Shown: positions 63,880 through 64,000 of the stretch, piece by piece
Numbering within the stretch: position 1 is the first letter of the stretch
How the letters are laid out: each line of letters starts with the position of its first letter
Source of the DNA: an uncultured Clostridia bacterium
GTDB taxonomy: Bacteria > Bacillota > Clostridia > Christensenellales > CAG-917
Length of the DNA: 64,000 bases
Assembly: GCA_934277645.1 (NCBI GenBank)
Contig: CAKQUX010000002.1
Coordinates: 186,001-250,000 of the forward strand
Direction of reading: 5' to 3'
Notes under the pieces: model-generated
What the model saw: the letters and a program-made list of their open reading frames with translations, nothing else
What the model was told of the DNA's origin: nothing
The model's database searches: none
Made by a program: the position numbers and the translations under genes

Positions 63880-64000
63880 AATCGTTAGTTGTGAATATAT
63901 TCCGTTAAAGCATTTGCTATGGTCGCAAACCGATGAGTCACAGACGATATAGTTGTTGATGATTTTTGCTTAACAGTAATAATTCCTATTAGCAATATAT
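63880..64000. other. Upstream region of perR at window edge
   Basis: AT-rich with a loose A/T inverted pattern near 63970-63998 that could be a Fur/Per-type operator, but it is not close enough to the consensus to call. Confidence 0.35.

Overview
The window is about 64 kb around the replication origin of a low-to-moderate-GC, Gram-positive-type bacterium (Bacillota). The best guess is an uncultured Clostridia lineage. Evidence is the rpmH-rnpA-yidD-yidC-jag-mnmE-mnmG chain, gyrB-gyrA, rsmG, parA-parB, dnaA-dnaN and recF, strong SD sequences, sigma-A promoters with 17-bp spacers, a YyaC-type (DUF1256) gene, LuxS/Pfs, PerR with reverse rubrerythrin, and lipoprotein signals. The species assignment is inference. 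No rRNA, CRISPR, prophage or insertion sequence was seen.

Layout. 1-23.5 kb: nearly all genes are on the minus strand and run away from the origin: asnS-asnA (asnA is cut by the window edge), a 1249-aa GLUG-repeat lipoprotein, the ribosome/RNase P/membrane-insertase/tRNA-modification operon, argS with a Sel1 protein, ychF and gyrBA. Plus-strand exceptions are trxB and uppP. A probable small RNA lies at 8.1 kb. 23.5-28.4 kb: an almost gene-free region with a small lipoprotein, a 49-aa four-CxxC protein, three parS sites within 145 bp and perfect DnaA boxes; this is the best oriC/centromere candidate. 28.4-34.3 kb: mtnN-luxS (minus), then rsmG and parA-parB-alpha-glucosidase (plus). 34.6-41.9 kb: hydrolase-cyclophilin, ybaK, a tRNA-Asn with a decayed tandem array downstream of it, dnaA-dnaN (minus) and recF (plus, divergent from dnaA). 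42-49.4 kb: phosphatase, DUF975, a DIP1984 gene followed by a roughly 200-nt structured RNA candidate, a GNAT gene, and a CvpA-like gene with a huge membrane-anchored repeat protein. 50-64 kb: yyaC, ftsH-cysE-cysS, an FAD oxidoreductase, acetyltransferases, an iron-sulfur flavoprotein, a second unidentified RNA candidate, tRNA-Gln, an ACT/UPF0210 pair, a cation/proton antiporter, rubrerythrin and perR.

How it fits together. Genes for replication initiation (dnaA, dnaN, recF, gyrBA) and segregation (parAB, parS) are all here, but the common Firmicutes order rpmH-dnaA-dnaN-recF-gyrB-gyrA is broken up: dnaA-dnaN lies about 12 kb from the parS/DnaA-box cluster and recF is turned around. Housekeeping translation genes surround them. 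The most interesting unexplained items are three RNA-like loci (8.09, 43.84 and 58.79 kb), the tRNA-Asn-derived repeat array, the probable leaderless dnaA and recF transcripts, and the two large surface proteins.
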